Source: Amycolatopsis arida (GTDB lineage: Bacteria > Actinomycetota > Actinomycetes > Mycobacteriales > Pseudonocardiaceae). Taken from it: DNA of 64,000 bases. Shown in pieces: positions 1 to 7,554 of the stretch (within the stretch, counting starts at the first letter, position 1; each line of letters starts with the position of its first letter). The position numbers and the translations under genes are program-made. The stretch lies in contig NZ_FOWW01000001.1 of the NCBI RefSeq assembly GCF_900115565.1, positions 62,001 through 126,000 of the forward strand. Reading direction: 5' to 3'. The notes beneath the pieces are model-generated. The model was not told the DNA's origin, did no database searches, and was given only the letters and a program-made list of their open reading frames with translations.

Positions 1-15
1 TCCGAGGTGGGGGTG

Positions 16-55
16 TTGCCGACGGTGCGGTCGAAGGTGTTAAATCCGTTTCAAC
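16..55 (+). promoter_or_regulatory. Rightward phage promoter with repressor operator
   Basis: A -35-like TTGCCG (16-21), an 18-bp spacer and TTAAAT (40-45) precede the operon that begins near 80. The 17-mer GTTAAATCCGTTTCAAC (39-55) covers the -10. It differs at one base from 36,781-36,797 in the repressor switch and fits the dyad GTT-N-AAA-N3-5-TTT-N-AAC. This implies that the prophage repressor controls the Lsr2/resolvase-like operon. The promoter elements are read by eye. Confidence 0.55.
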
Positions 56-79
56 AGGATGAGCACGTGCAGGAGAGGG

Positions 80-490
80 ATGGTCCGCATGGCCGACGCG
101 TCCGGGATACCGCCGGAGGTTCGTGAGTACCTGGAGTCCGCGCCGGAGGCGTTCCTTCGGTGCCGGCTGTTCCATCACAACTGGGATCTCACGCACCCGC
201 TCGGTACCTACTTCGTGGAGAACGAGGGGCGGCCGGACGAGGTGTGGCGGCAGGAGCTTGTGTGCGCTCGGTGTGGGCTGCCGGGTGTGGATCTCTGCGA
301 GCCGTGGACGATGGCGCGGATCGGCGCTCGCCGAATCCTCTATCCCGAGGTGGAGGGCTATCTTGCGCAGGTCCCCGTGGCGCGGGAGCACATCCGTCAG
401 TTCCTGGCCGAGAGGCACATGGGGAAGCGCATGTCGACCCGTCGGCAGCGTGGGCAGCGTCGGCGCCGGCCCACCCATGTCGCCGCCTGA
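80..490 (+). CDS. Hypothetical phage protein with Cys pair and basic tail
   Basis: First gene of the three-gene + strand operon behind the operator at 39-55. The product is about 136 aa. It has an aromatic/His-rich N-terminal half, a CARC pair followed by LCEPW (zinc-ribbon-like) in the middle, and a very basic C-terminus (RRQRGQRRRR) that could contact nucleic acid. ATG at 80 follows AGGAG by four bases; ATG at 89 or 59 are alternatives. I do not recognise the family. Its position directly before lsr2 and its repressor-type promoter suggest a lysogeny or accessory role. Confidence 0.6.
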   Translation: MVRMADASGIPPEVREYLESAPEAFLRCRLFHHNWDLTHPLGTYFVENEGRPDEVWRQELVCARCGLPGVDLCEPWTMARIGARRILYPEVEGYLAQVPVAREHIRQFLAERHMGKRMSTRRQRGQRRRRPTHVAA

Positions 491-505
491 GATGAGGGAG
501 CGCTG

Positions 506-949
506 ATGGCGAAGAAGATCGTGTTGGTCGACGACTTCGACGGTGAGCCGGCCAGTGAGACGGTGGTGTTCGGGCTGGATGGGGAGGCGTGGTCGATCGA
601 CCTCAGCGAGGAGCACGCCGAGGAGTTGCGTGCGGCGATCGCGCCGTACCAGAAGGTCGCGACGCGGATCGGCAGGTTCAAGCCCGAGCGGCGTGCAAGG
701 TCTGCGGCGTCGAGCCGGTCGTCGCCGCCGAGCAACGGAAGGTCCTGGTACAAGTCCGACCGGTCCGGGAGCCGGCAGGTCGAACGGGCGAAGAAGGAGT
801 ACCGCGATCGGGTGAAGGAGTGGGGGCGCAAGAACGGGTACAAGGTCGGTCAGCGCGGCGTTGTTGCCGACGAGGTCTACCACGCCTACGAGGAGCACCT
901 TCGGAAGAAGGGCTTGCCGACCGGCCCGGCCGCCGTGGGGCTGACATGA
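506..949 (+). CDS. lsr2: Lsr2-like nucleoid-associated protein
   Basis: 147 aa. The N-terminus (MAKKIVLVDDFDGEPASETVVF) and the following LDGEAWSIDLS match the Lsr2 oligomerisation domain, and the C-terminus (KEWGRKNGYKV) matches the Lsr2 DNA-binding domain. Lsr2 binds AT-rich DNA through an RGR AT-hook-like motif and silences foreign DNA; prophage homologues such as CgpS of Corynebacterium do this for their own prophage. Here the RGR position reads RGV (residues 117-119), and the linker is longer than in the 112-aa host type. Binding may therefore be weakened, or the protein may act by mixing with host Lsr2. It overlaps the next gene by four bases (ATGA). Confidence 0.9.
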   Translation: MAKKIVLVDDFDGEPASETVVFGLDGEAWSIDLSEEHAEELRAAIAPYQKVATRIGRFKPERRARSAASSRSSPPSNGRSWYKSDRSGSRQVERAKKEYRDRVKEWGRKNGYKVGQRGVVADEVYHAYEEHLRKKGLPTGPAAVGLT

Positions 950-1290
950 CCGTGTTCGGGTACGTGCGAGTGCGTCCGCAGGCCGTCGCTGGCACTACTC
1001 GGATGTTGACCTGGTGGATGCGCTTCCTCGGTTGCTCTGAGGTGATCGCCGACGTGTGGCAGGGGCCGGATCGGCCGCCCGGGTTCGACCAGCTGTTGGC
1101 CCTGGTCCGACCCGGCGATGAGGTGCGTGTGCCGGCCATTGAGATGTTCGGTCCAACCCGCTCCCACGCGCGGCACTCGACGCAGCTGTTGCAGCGCCGA
1201 GGCGTGCTCGTGGTGGTGATGCGGGAAGAGGTCCCCTACTACCCGACCTACGCAGATGATGAGGACTGGCCGGTCCGGGACGCCTGCTGA
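946..1290 (+). CDS. Degenerate serine-recombinase N-terminal domain, catalytically dead
   Basis: 114 aa. It aligns by eye with the resolvase catalytic fold: VFGYVRVRP at the start in place of GYxRVSTxxQ, a central PGFDQLLALVRPGDEVRV, and a QLLQRRGVLVVV strand near the end. The catalytic Ser is replaced by Arg10, the DRLGRS arginine motif reads EMFGPTRS, and there is no C-terminal DNA-binding domain. It cannot be an active recombinase; a protein-protein role or inhibitor of an invertase or integrase is possible. It is coupled to lsr2 by an ATGA overlap and ends just before a strong hairpin. Confidence 0.6.
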   Translation: MTVFGYVRVRPQAVAGTTRMLTWWMRFLGCSEVIADVWQGPDRPPGFDQLLALVRPGDEVRVPAIEMFGPTRSHARHSTQLLQRRGVLVVVMREEVPYYPTYADDEDWPVRDAC

Positions 1291-1299
1291 GCAAAGAAA

Positions 1300-1344
1300 A
1301 ACATGGCCCCTGTCTGTCTTCAAGAGACAGACAGGGGCCATGTT
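1300..1344. terminator. Bidirectional terminator
   Basis: A perfect inverted repeat with 20-bp arms (1300-1319 and 1325-1344) and a 5-nt loop, with AAAGAAAA on the left edge. It lies between the convergent + strand Lsr2 operon (ends 1290) and the leftward late operon (holin ends 1362), so it can stop both transcripts. Confidence 0.9.
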
Positions 1345-1361
1345 GCGTTGGTGCTGGCGAC

Positions 1362-1685
1362 TTACCCGGCGGGTGGGGGGTCGGGTGGTGGCGGGGCGGG
1401 CACGAGCGGAGCGCCGTGGTCGTCGCGTGGGTCGGACACGGGGGTGACTTGTGGCTCGGCGCGGCCGAGGATGTGGAACTGCGCGATGAGCGAGGTCACC
1501 AGCGTGATCAGGGTGGCGAGCGTGGCGACGATGTTGTCCACCAGGGTGGCCTGCTCGGTGTTGAGCAGGCCGAACGACACGGCGGCCGTGATGAGGGCAC
1601 CGATGGCGGTTCTCCAGGCGCCGCCGCTGCGGATCGTGTCCCGGATCGGGCGAGGTCGGCGGTCGGGTACGTCCATGAGCCTCAC
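1362..1685 (-). CDS. Putative holin
   Basis: 107 aa with two hydrophobic segments (about residues 26-42 and 50-72), a charged N-terminus and a Pro/Asp-rich tail. It is the last gene of the late operon, directly after the endolysin and coupled to it by a GTGA overlap. Small two-TM proteins in this place in actinophages form the membrane lesion that releases or activates the lysin. The identification rests on size, topology and context. ATG at 1676 is an alternative start. Confidence 0.65.
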   Translation of the reverse strand: MRLMDVPDRRPRPIRDTIRSGGAWRTAIGALITAAVSFGLLNTEQATLVDNIVATLATLITLVTSLIAQFHILGRAEPQVTPVSDPRDDHGAPLVPAPPPPDPPPAG

Positions 1686-2344
1686 CGGAACCCGAGCTTG
1701 GCCCAGGTCCGTGGCCCGACGATGCCATCGACGGCGAGGCCGGAGCGGCGCTGGAACTCTTTGACCGCCGCGGTGGTATTCGGCCCGAAGATGCCGTCGA
1801 CGGCCAGGCGTGAGTAGGCCGGGTAGACGCGGTTCAGGAACGCTTGGAGGTCGCGGACGGCCTGTCCGGTCGAGCCGGCGCGTAGGGTCGGGCGGCCCGA
1901 CGGTGCGGGGGCCGGTCCTTCCCCTCCTCCGCCGAGGACGCCCCAGGAGCCGCGGTCGTCGTAGGCGGTGCGGGAGAAGGACACGTGGACGTGGCTGGTG
2001 TGGGGGTTGCGGCCGGTGTAGGCGTGCCAGCCGGAGAAGTTGGGGTTGGTGATTCGGCGGTTGAAGATGACGTAGCCGCCGTTGGTCAGCCGTCGGTCAC
2101 CGCGCTGGCCGTGCTGGCGGAGGTGTTCGGCGAGCCAGGCGGCGTCGATGCCGTCGATGTCGATGTCGAGCGCTCGGACCACGCCGACTCCGGCGGCGTC
2201 CTTGACCCAGGGGTTGTGGTCGCTGGCGCGGCTGGCGTGCGCCGCGTCGCCGATCGTGCCGTCGCTGCGCTTGTCCCGGTGTGGCCACCGGGTGTTGACC
2301 TCGTTGCGTAGGTCGATGAGTGCTTGGGCGAGGCGCCACGCCAA
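1682..2344 (-). CDS. Endolysin: M15-like peptidase plus peptidoglycan-binding domain
   Basis: 220 aa. The N-terminal about 135 residues carry SDHNPW (His43), VRALDIDIDG (Asp60) and NPHTSHVHVSF (His118/120), the zinc-ligand spacing of M15/VanY-like D-Ala-D-Ala-type peptidases found in actinophage lysins. Residues about 153-218 are a PG_binding_1 repeat unit (LRAGSTGQAVRDLQAFLN, then VDGIFGPNT and VDGIVGPRTW). There is no signal peptide, so export depends on the adjacent holin. The start is TTG, directly after the TGA of the upstream small ORF, with GGAAGGTGA as Shine-Dalgarno. Confidence 0.85.
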   Translation of the reverse strand: MAWRLAQALIDLRNEVNTRWPHRDKRSDGTIGDAAHASRASDHNPWVKDAAGVGVVRALDIDIDGIDAAWLAEHLRQHGQRGDRRLTNGGYVIFNRRITNPNFSGWHAYTGRNPHTSHVHVSFSRTAYDDRGSWGVLGGGGEGPAPAPSGRPTLRAGSTGQAVRDLQAFLNRVYPAYSRLAVDGIFGPNTTAAVKEFQRRSGLAVDGIVGPRTWAKLGFR

Positions 2345-2491
2345 TCAGGCGTCACCTTCCTTGTCGTCGGGTTGTCCGGTGTCCTGCGGGGCGTCGGCTT
2401 CGTCGCCGACGAAGACGGTGATGTCCTCGTGGGACTGCTCGCCTGCTGTGGTGGCAGGCTGCTCGTCGGTGGGTGATCCGGGTTCGATCAT
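2345..2491 (-). CDS. Small acidic phage protein, 48 aa
   Basis: ATG with AGGAGG four bases upstream opens a 48-codon frame rich in Asp, Glu, Gln and Thr, without hydrophobic segments. It ends directly before the endolysin TTG start, so it probably couples lysin translation. Function unknown. Confidence 0.6.
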   Translation of the reverse strand: MIEPGSPTDEQPATTAGEQSHEDITVFVGDEADAPQDTGQPDDKEGDA

Positions 2492-2503
2492 TCGGTCCTC
2501 CTG

Positions 2504-3019
2504 TCAGTGGCACAGGTCTCGTGGGGGCGGCGGGTAGGGGTGCTGGTCGCGCGTGGCGTTGGCCCGGGCGCGCTCGATCAGGTAGTGGTCGATGGCGGCG
2601 CGTACCTGGTCGAGCGGGACGGGCGGCTGGCCGAGGTGCCCGCTGACCGTCTTCAGCAGCTCGTCGAGCGCGGCCTGAGCGTCGGCCGTGGCGTTGGACC
2701 GGGCGTCCAGGGCGTCGGCGAAGCTGTTGTTGTAGGTGGCTTGGCAGTCAGCGACGCGGCGGGTGGCACTGTGGCTGATGATCCCCTGGGTCACCGTCAG
2801 GCCGCCGAGGAGCAGGATCACCACGCCGAGGACGACCTGCCCGGGTGGCACCCGTGACCGGTCCTGCCCGCGGCGAGGATCGGGGTCAGTGTTCTCGGTG
2901 GGGATTGCGGTGGCCATGTGGTGGACGTCGCGCATGGCGCGGCCGACCAGGTAGCCGACGATGAACCCGAGCAGCGCCCACCCGGCGGATTCGACGGCGT
3001 AGATCCACAGCTCATGCAT
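2504..3019 (-). CDS. Membrane protein of the lysis region, possible spanin or second holin
   Basis: About 171 aa from ATG 3019, which overlaps the upstream stop by eight bases; an upstream start at 3061 would lie wholly inside the previous gene. There are two membrane segments (start of protein and about residues 65-85), then an Ala-rich, probably helical region (ADALDARSNATADAQAALDELL) and a His/Pro-rich tail. A C-terminal coiled-coil-like region after the membrane anchor fits an accessory lysis or tail-associated membrane protein. Confidence 0.55.
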   Translation of the reverse strand: MHELWIYAVESAGWALLGFIVGYLVGRAMRDVHHMATAIPTENTDPDPRRGQDRSRVPPGQVVLGVVILLLGGLTVTQGIISHSATRRVADCQATYNNSFADALDARSNATADAQAALDELLKTVSGHLGQPPVPLDQVRAAIDHYLIERARANATRDQHPYPPPPRDLCH

Positions 3020-3272
3020 GGGTGCTGTCCTGCTCGTCAGGGTCGGCGTCGCCGTGCTCACCGGCGATCAGCTCGGCCAGCTTGCGGCGGGCTTCTCGGA
3101 CCTTGGCCGATCGTTGGTGTCCCAGGGCGTAGACGGTGCCGACGACGATGGCGAAGATCGCGTTGATCATGGGGTCGTGGCGGTCCGGGGCGAGGAAGCC
3201 GACGACGACGTTGCCGGCCCAGGCCACGGAGATCAGGATGGTGAGCGCGGTGACCAGAGGTCGGGGAAGCAC
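3012..3272 (-). CDS. Small membrane protein, 86 aa, holin-like
   Basis: Two hydrophobic stretches (LVTALTILISVAWAGNVVVGF and INAIFAIVVGTVYAL) are followed by a basic then acidic cytoplasmic tail. Starts at GTG, seven bases after the stop of an 18-codon ORF, and overlaps the next membrane protein. The pair resembles the two-membrane-protein arrangement common in actinophage lysis cassettes. Confidence 0.6.
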   Translation of the reverse strand: MLPRPLVTALTILISVAWAGNVVVGFLAPDRHDPMINAIFAIVVGTVYALGHQRSAKVREARRKLAELIAGEHGDADPDEQDSTHA

Positions 3273-3279
3273 GTCAGCG

Positions 3280-3336
3280 TCACCGCAGCGGGTAAGGCCG
3301 GTCGCCGAGGCGTGCGGCCGTGGTGGGCGTGGTCAT
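3280..3336 (-). CDS. Possible 18-aa leader ORF
   Basis: ATG preceded by AAGGAGCAGC opens 18 codons that end seven bases before the GTG of the holin-like gene. The spacing suggests that translating this mini-ORF delivers ribosomes to the weakly signalled GTG. It could also be a chance ORF. Confidence 0.35.
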   Translation of the reverse strand: MTTPTTAARLGDRPYPLR

Positions 3337-3354
3337 GCTGCTCCTTGCCGCTGG

Positions 3355-3891
3355 TCACTGGGCGCTGTCGTACTGGACGGTGATCTCGGTGGGGACGCCG
3401 TGTATGACGGCCCGCAGCGTCGCGGCGTTGGAGCACCAGTTCGACCAGTAGATCCGGCCCGTGTCGAGATAGACCCGCGAGCGGACAGCGTCGAGCACCG
3501 CGCCGTCCGAGCCTTGCTGGTTGATCGGCCGCGCGTCGGTGGCGATGGAGTTGGTGATGCTGGCGCTGCTGAGCGAGACCTTGGCCCCGGCGACTGCGCT
3601 CGGCCCGGTGACCGCGCAGTGGTAGTGGACCCGGTAGTAGCCGGGGCGCGTGATGTGGATGGAGGCGGGCACGCCGGCCGCTCCGGCTGTGAACATGCCC
3701 AGGGGGTCGTAGGACGCGGCCCAGCCGAGTTGGGCGAAGGTGTCCTTCCCGGCGGGGAGGTTCGCGTCGGCGGTCAGCCGGACGACGCAGGTCGGTGGAG
3801 CGGGCCTGGTGCGGGAGAGTTCCTCGATGCGCTTGTGCAGGGCGCGCAGCTGGTCGGCCGGTGTTCCGGACCCCGGAGGTCGGAGCATCAC
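3355..3891 (-). CDS. Putative tail-tip / receptor-binding protein
   Basis: 178 aa. A short N-terminal helix (QLRALHKRIEELSRTRP) is followed by a beta-rich body with alternating hydrophobic residues and many Gly, Ser and Thr, like the jelly-roll heads of phage fibre tips. It is the last gene of the tail-tip block and overlaps the preceding minor tail gene by GTGA. No enzymatic motif is seen. The receptor-binding role is inferred from position and composition. Confidence 0.5.
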   Translation of the reverse strand: MMLRPPGSGTPADQLRALHKRIEELSRTRPAPPTCVVRLTADANLPAGKDTFAQLGWAASYDPLGMFTAGAAGVPASIHITRPGYYRVHYHCAVTGPSAVAGAKVSLSSASITNSIATDARPINQQGSDGAVLDAVRSRVYLDTGRIYWSNWCSNAATLRAVIHGVPTEITVQYDSAQ

Positions 3892-5024
3892 AGCGCCGCC
3901 GGGGTCGGCTCAAGGTCGAGCTGGACCGAGGTCTCGTCGTTGTCGCGGAAGCCGAGGATGCGTCGCCGGTACTGCCCGTCGGGAATCCACGGGTGGCCGG
4001 ATACTCCGAAGGTCGGGGCGTCGCCGAGGGACCAGGCGCCGAGCGCGGGGGAAACTTCGACACCTGCGGCGGTGGCCCCGTCGATGCGGATCGAGCACCT
4101 CCAGGTCTCGGTGGGTGCGCTGAACTGGGTGAGCGCGGCGACGGCGTAGTCGTCCAGGGTCTTCTGCTCGGTCACCGAGGTGTGGTCGCCGTTCACGTAG
4201 TCGGTCGGGGGGAACCCGAGGCCGATGAGCGTGGGGTCGGTGGCATACCCGACCAGCAGGCCGCGTTCGGTGCCGGAGCCCCGGACCCACACGCGGGTGC
4301 ACGGTGAGGCCGCGCCGTTGGAATCGAGGTCGATGGCCGACAGCGCGCCGCCGTAGTCCCACACGGCTGCGGTCTGCTGGTCGCCGAGCAGCGGTGATCC
4401 GGTGAGCATGTGCCAGCGCAGCCGGTTCTGGCCGGGCACCAGGTAGGGCATGAAGTCGACCTCGGGGCCGTTGATGACCTTGGACAGGTCGTCCAGGCGG
4501 TCCCAGACCATCGCGAGGTCGTAGCCCTGGTAGGTCCGGGTGTGCGTTCCGGTCTCCGGCGCCGGGAGGTCGATCGGCAGGCCGTACCCGCTCTGCGCGA
4601 GGTTCGTCGCGACGATCTCCCGCGCGATCCCGCGCAGGGACCGGCCGGAGATGATCACGTCCTCTGAGGGGTTGACGATGCTGGTGTAGGGCACTGGTGC
4701 TCGCAGCACGCGTCGGTCGAACAGCCCTTGGATGCCGGTGCCGGACACCGACAGCGTGCGGGTGGTCTCGTCGTAGGAGTGGGTCCAGGTCGGCCCGGCC
4801 TGGACCACCACCGTGCCGTAGACGATGGCCCAGGTGCTGCGGCCGACGTCGGTGAGTGAGTGCAGGTCGAGACTGGCGTTGGCTCGATCGTCCGGCACGA
4901 CGTTGACCGTCCACTGGCCCCGATCGGTGATCTTGCGGGTGAAGCTGGGCAGATCGCGAGGCGTGATGTCGGCGAGCAGGGAGCCGCTGATGGTGTCGGC
5001 GACCAGAACCCGCCAGCTGTCCAC
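3888..5024 (-). CDS. Minor tail protein (tail-hub type)
   Basis: 378 aa from GTG 5024, which shares one base with the TAG of the upstream gene and has CGGAG six bases before it. Features such as SGRSLRGIAREIV, HTRTYQGYDLAMVWDRLDDL and RRRILGFRDNDE recall the Gp37-like minor tail proteins of actinophage siphoviruses. These sit under the tape measure and distal tail proteins and build the baseplate hub. The same frame stays open far upstream, but that part overlaps the neighbouring gene and is a shadow. Confidence 0.7.
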   Translation of the reverse strand: MDSWRVLVADTISGSLLADITPRDLPSFTRKITDRGQWTVNVVPDDRANASLDLHSLTDVGRSTWAIVYGTVVVQAGPTWTHSYDETTRTLSVSGTGIQGLFDRRVLRAPVPYTSIVNPSEDVIISGRSLRGIAREIVATNLAQSGYGLPIDLPAPETGTHTRTYQGYDLAMVWDRLDDLSKVINGPEVDFMPYLVPGQNRLRWHMLTGSPLLGDQQTAAVWDYGGALSAIDLDSNGAASPCTRVWVRGSGTERGLLVGYATDPTLIGLGFPPTDYVNGDHTSVTEQKTLDDYAVAALTQFSAPTETWRCSIRIDGATAAGVEVSPALGAWSLGDAPTFGVSGHPWIPDGQYRRRILGFRDNDETSVQLDLEPTPAAL

Positions 5025-6217
5025 TACAGCTCCGGCGGCTGGATGGTTGACGGGAACGCCACCACCGTCAAGATCGTCTGGTCGTTGCCACGAAAGCCGA
5101 ACCCGCTGTGGATGCTCTCGTTGTCCCGCATGCCGCAGCTCAGCACCACGGTGGCGTCGCCGGTGAAGACGCCGTACATGATCGGTGCGACGTTCGGGAC
5201 GCAGTCCTTGTCCCCGCTTGTGCCGTAGTTGGTGAACCTCGTCCAGTTGACGTCCGGGCCGGTGTGGCTGCCGATGTTGATGCGCAGGTCGGCCGCGCTG
5301 CCCGGGGACAGCGTGAGGAAGCCGCGGGCGCTGGCGTAGATCATGTAGGGAGTGCCGGGATAGCGCACGGTGAGCCGGCACAGCTCGCGGGTCGCGCCGT
5401 ATCCGGCGGTCCAGATGTAGCCGCTGGACGGCGGGTTCGCGGTGTAGCGGACGGCGTTGAACACGCCCCGCCAGCCGGAGCGGTCGCCGTCGGCGTTGGC
5501 CCCGTAGTAGACCTGGTGCTGGAAGCCGGCGCTGTGCACCCACCGCTGGTCGCCGGGGTAGGCGCCGGGTTCCTGGAACGCCTCCGAGGTCGGCCGGGCG
5601 TCCTCTCCGTAGAGGGCGCGCATGCCGCCGCGGGCGACGAGCCCGGGGCCGCGTAGGTCACGGATGTTGGCAGTGGTGATCGCGGTGGCGCCCTTGGCCA
5701 CGGTGACGGCGGCCAGTGGGGTCCATCCGTCGGTGGGGGTCGGGGTGGGCACGGCTGGGGTGCCGGTCGCGGGGTCGCCCTGCCAGACCTCCACCACGAA
5801 CTTCCGCTCGCCGGGGGCGGACGCGATGACGGGGTTGAGGTCGTCGTACACCCGGGCGATCACGAGGTCGACGCGGTTGGTGGTCGCGCTGGACGGTGCG
5901 AGGGTCAGGGTCTTGCGCGAGTCGAGCGCGCACATGTACGCGCCCATGCCGGGGGTGTTGATCACGGCGTTGCCCATCTCGACGGTGACCGCGAGCCCGG
6001 AGGAGGCGGGCCGGACGCGCATCGCCATGTGCGAGCTGCCGCCCTGCCCGCCGGTGTCGCCGGAGGCCATGACCCCGCTGCGGTAGTCGATGTAGCTCAG
6101 GTTCGGCCGGGGCATCAGCACGCTGTCCAGCGCGAGGCGGGCGTCGGTGAGCCCGACCCGGGACTGCACCGCCCACGGGTCGTAGGCCGAGGTCGCCGAC
6201 GCGCCCAGGGACACCAC
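5024..6217 (-). CDS. Minor tail / baseplate upper-type protein
   Basis: 397 aa from GTG 6217 (or 6214), preceded by GGGGGCG and one base after the stop of the upstream gene. The N-terminal part (SYIDYRSGVMASGDTGGQGG, then VTVEMGNAVINTPGMGAYMC) and ATTNRVDLVIARVYDD are typical of actinophage minor tail proteins with a BppU-like N-terminus. The C-terminal 150 residues are beta-rich and probably carry the variable fibre domain. Confidence 0.7.
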   Translation of the reverse strand: MVSLGASATSAYDPWAVQSRVGLTDARLALDSVLMPRPNLSYIDYRSGVMASGDTGGQGGSSHMAMRVRPASSGLAVTVEMGNAVINTPGMGAYMCALDSRKTLTLAPSSATTNRVDLVIARVYDDLNPVIASAPGERKFVVEVWQGDPATGTPAVPTPTPTDGWTPLAAVTVAKGATAITTANIRDLRGPGLVARGGMRALYGEDARPTSEAFQEPGAYPGDQRWVHSAGFQHQVYYGANADGDRSGWRGVFNAVRYTANPPSSGYIWTAGYGATRELCRLTVRYPGTPYMIYASARGFLTLSPGSAADLRINIGSHTGPDVNWTRFTNYGTSGDKDCVPNVAPIMYGVFTGDATVVLSCGMRDNESIHSGFGFRGNDQTILTVVAFPSTIQPPEL

Positions 6218-6219
6218 GT

Positions 6220-6558
6220 CTACGCCCCCGATCCCGCGCGCGACTGCTGCACCGTGCTGTCCTCGGGCCAGCTCGTGGTGACCGGGCGCAGGCCGGAGGC
6301 GCGCAGCACCTCGTCGGTGATCGGCGTGTTCCCTCGGTACAGCCAGTCGCCCAGGCGTAGGACGTAGTAGCCGAACCAGCGGATGGTGGTGCCGTCGGCG
6401 TCCATCCGGACGTTGGTGGACCGCTGTCCGCCGAAGGCGAAGTTGATGCGGTCGCGGAACCACTTGGCCTGGCTGACGTCGGTGTAGCGCACGCAGTCGG
6501 CCGCGTCCACCGCTTGGTAGTAGACCGGTGGATCGGGTTCGTCGGAGTACACGCCCAC
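6220..6558 (-). CDS. Hypothetical phage tail-region protein
   Basis: 112 aa, acidic N-terminus with YYQAVDAADCVRYTD, then WFRDRINFAFGG and repeated Tyr/Trp. It sits between two minor tail genes. AGGAGG lies upstream of the ATG. I do not recognise the family; it is probably a small tail-tip component. Confidence 0.6.
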   Translation of the reverse strand: MGVYSDEPDPPVYYQAVDAADCVRYTDVSQAKWFRDRINFAFGGQRSTNVRMDADGTTIRWFGYYVLRLGDWLYRGNTPITDEVLRASGLRPVTTSWPEDSTVQQSRAGSGA

Positions 6559-6593
6559 ACCGAACCTCCTTTCAACGCAGGGAAGACCGCGGG

Positions 6594-7541
6594 TTAGAAC
6601 CAGGCCGCGCGGAAGGACGCGGTGACGTAGCCGCTGTCGAGGACCGGGCCGTTGTGCGTGAGGCCGACGGTGAGCACGCCGGGTTCACCCTGAGCGCTGG
6701 CCGGGGGGATGGCGAACCCGCTGAACTGGGCGGGGTTGAGCAGGTGGCGACGCTCGGCGGTACCGCCGAGCAGCACCGAGGGTGCCGCGGGGTCGATGAC
6801 GACGTACTCTCCCGGGGCGAGCGCGCCGTTGTAGCGCAGGGTCGCGGTCCCCGCGGTGATGGTGGGGGTGGTCAGCGGCCCGTGCAGGATGTAGATCGGG
6901 ATGCTCGGCGCGGTACCCCGGTTGGTCAGCCGCATGAACCCCGACGCGTTCGAGGTGCCGAAGGTCAGGCCATCGTCGTCGGCGCCGACACCGAAGTAGA
7001 GCCCCTGGTTGCTGTCCGGCTGGACGACCCGCGTGAAGTCGAGCCCGTCCCCCGCGTCGCGCGCGAGCCCGGTGGACATCTCCTGCCGCTCGATCGAGTA
7101 CTTGGCCGGGTCCGGCGCGACGAGCTGGAGGCTGAACTCGAAGCCGGGTTCGCTGGCCACCTCGACTGGCGTGCACAGAATCTCGTCGTCCAAGTGCACG
7201 TCGCAGGTCAGCGCGCCGATCTCGGAGTAGCAGGTCAGCGCCCCCGGCTGGGTGGGGTCCGCCAGCAGACCCAGCACGGTGGCCTCGGCCTGCCGCAGCG
7301 CCGTGTGGTCGTGAGCGTAGGCGCGGCCGGTCAGGGTGATGGTGCGCTGCTTCTTCCAGCCGGGTGAGCGGTAGACGCCGTGGCGTGCCAGCCGGGAGGA
7401 CAACGCCGCATTCGTGCCCGGCGATCCCCAGAACCCGTTCTCCTTCGTGAGGATCCACTGCACTCCGGCGTCGTCGCGGACGTTGCCGTCCGGATGCAGC
7501 GTCAGCCAGTCCAGCGTCCAGACGTGCGCGCCCTGTGACAT
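6594..7541 (-). CDS. Distal tail protein (Dit-like)
   Basis: 315 aa from ATG 7541 with AAGGAGG upstream, 13 bases after the tape measure stop. The N-terminal half (residues about 60-140, including RTITLTGRAYAHDHTALRQA) matches the ring-forming domain of siphovirus distal tail proteins, and the C-terminal half is a beta-sandwich. The Dit hexamer joins the tube to the baseplate. Its position directly after the tape measure gene fits. Confidence 0.75.
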   Translation of the reverse strand: MSQGAHVWTLDWLTLHPDGNVRDDAGVQWILTKENGFWGSPGTNAALSSRLARHGVYRSPGWKKQRTITLTGRAYAHDHTALRQAEATVLGLLADPTQPGALTCYSEIGALTCDVHLDDEILCTPVEVASEPGFEFSLQLVAPDPAKYSIERQEMSTGLARDAGDGLDFTRVVQPDSNQGLYFGVGADDDGLTFGTSNASGFMRLTNRGTAPSIPIYILHGPLTTPTITAGTATLRYNGALAPGEYVVIDPAAPSVLLGGTAERRHLLNPAQFSGFAIPPASAQGEPGVLTVGLTHNGPVLDSGYVTASFRAAWF

Positions 7542-7554
7542 CACAAGCCCTCCT

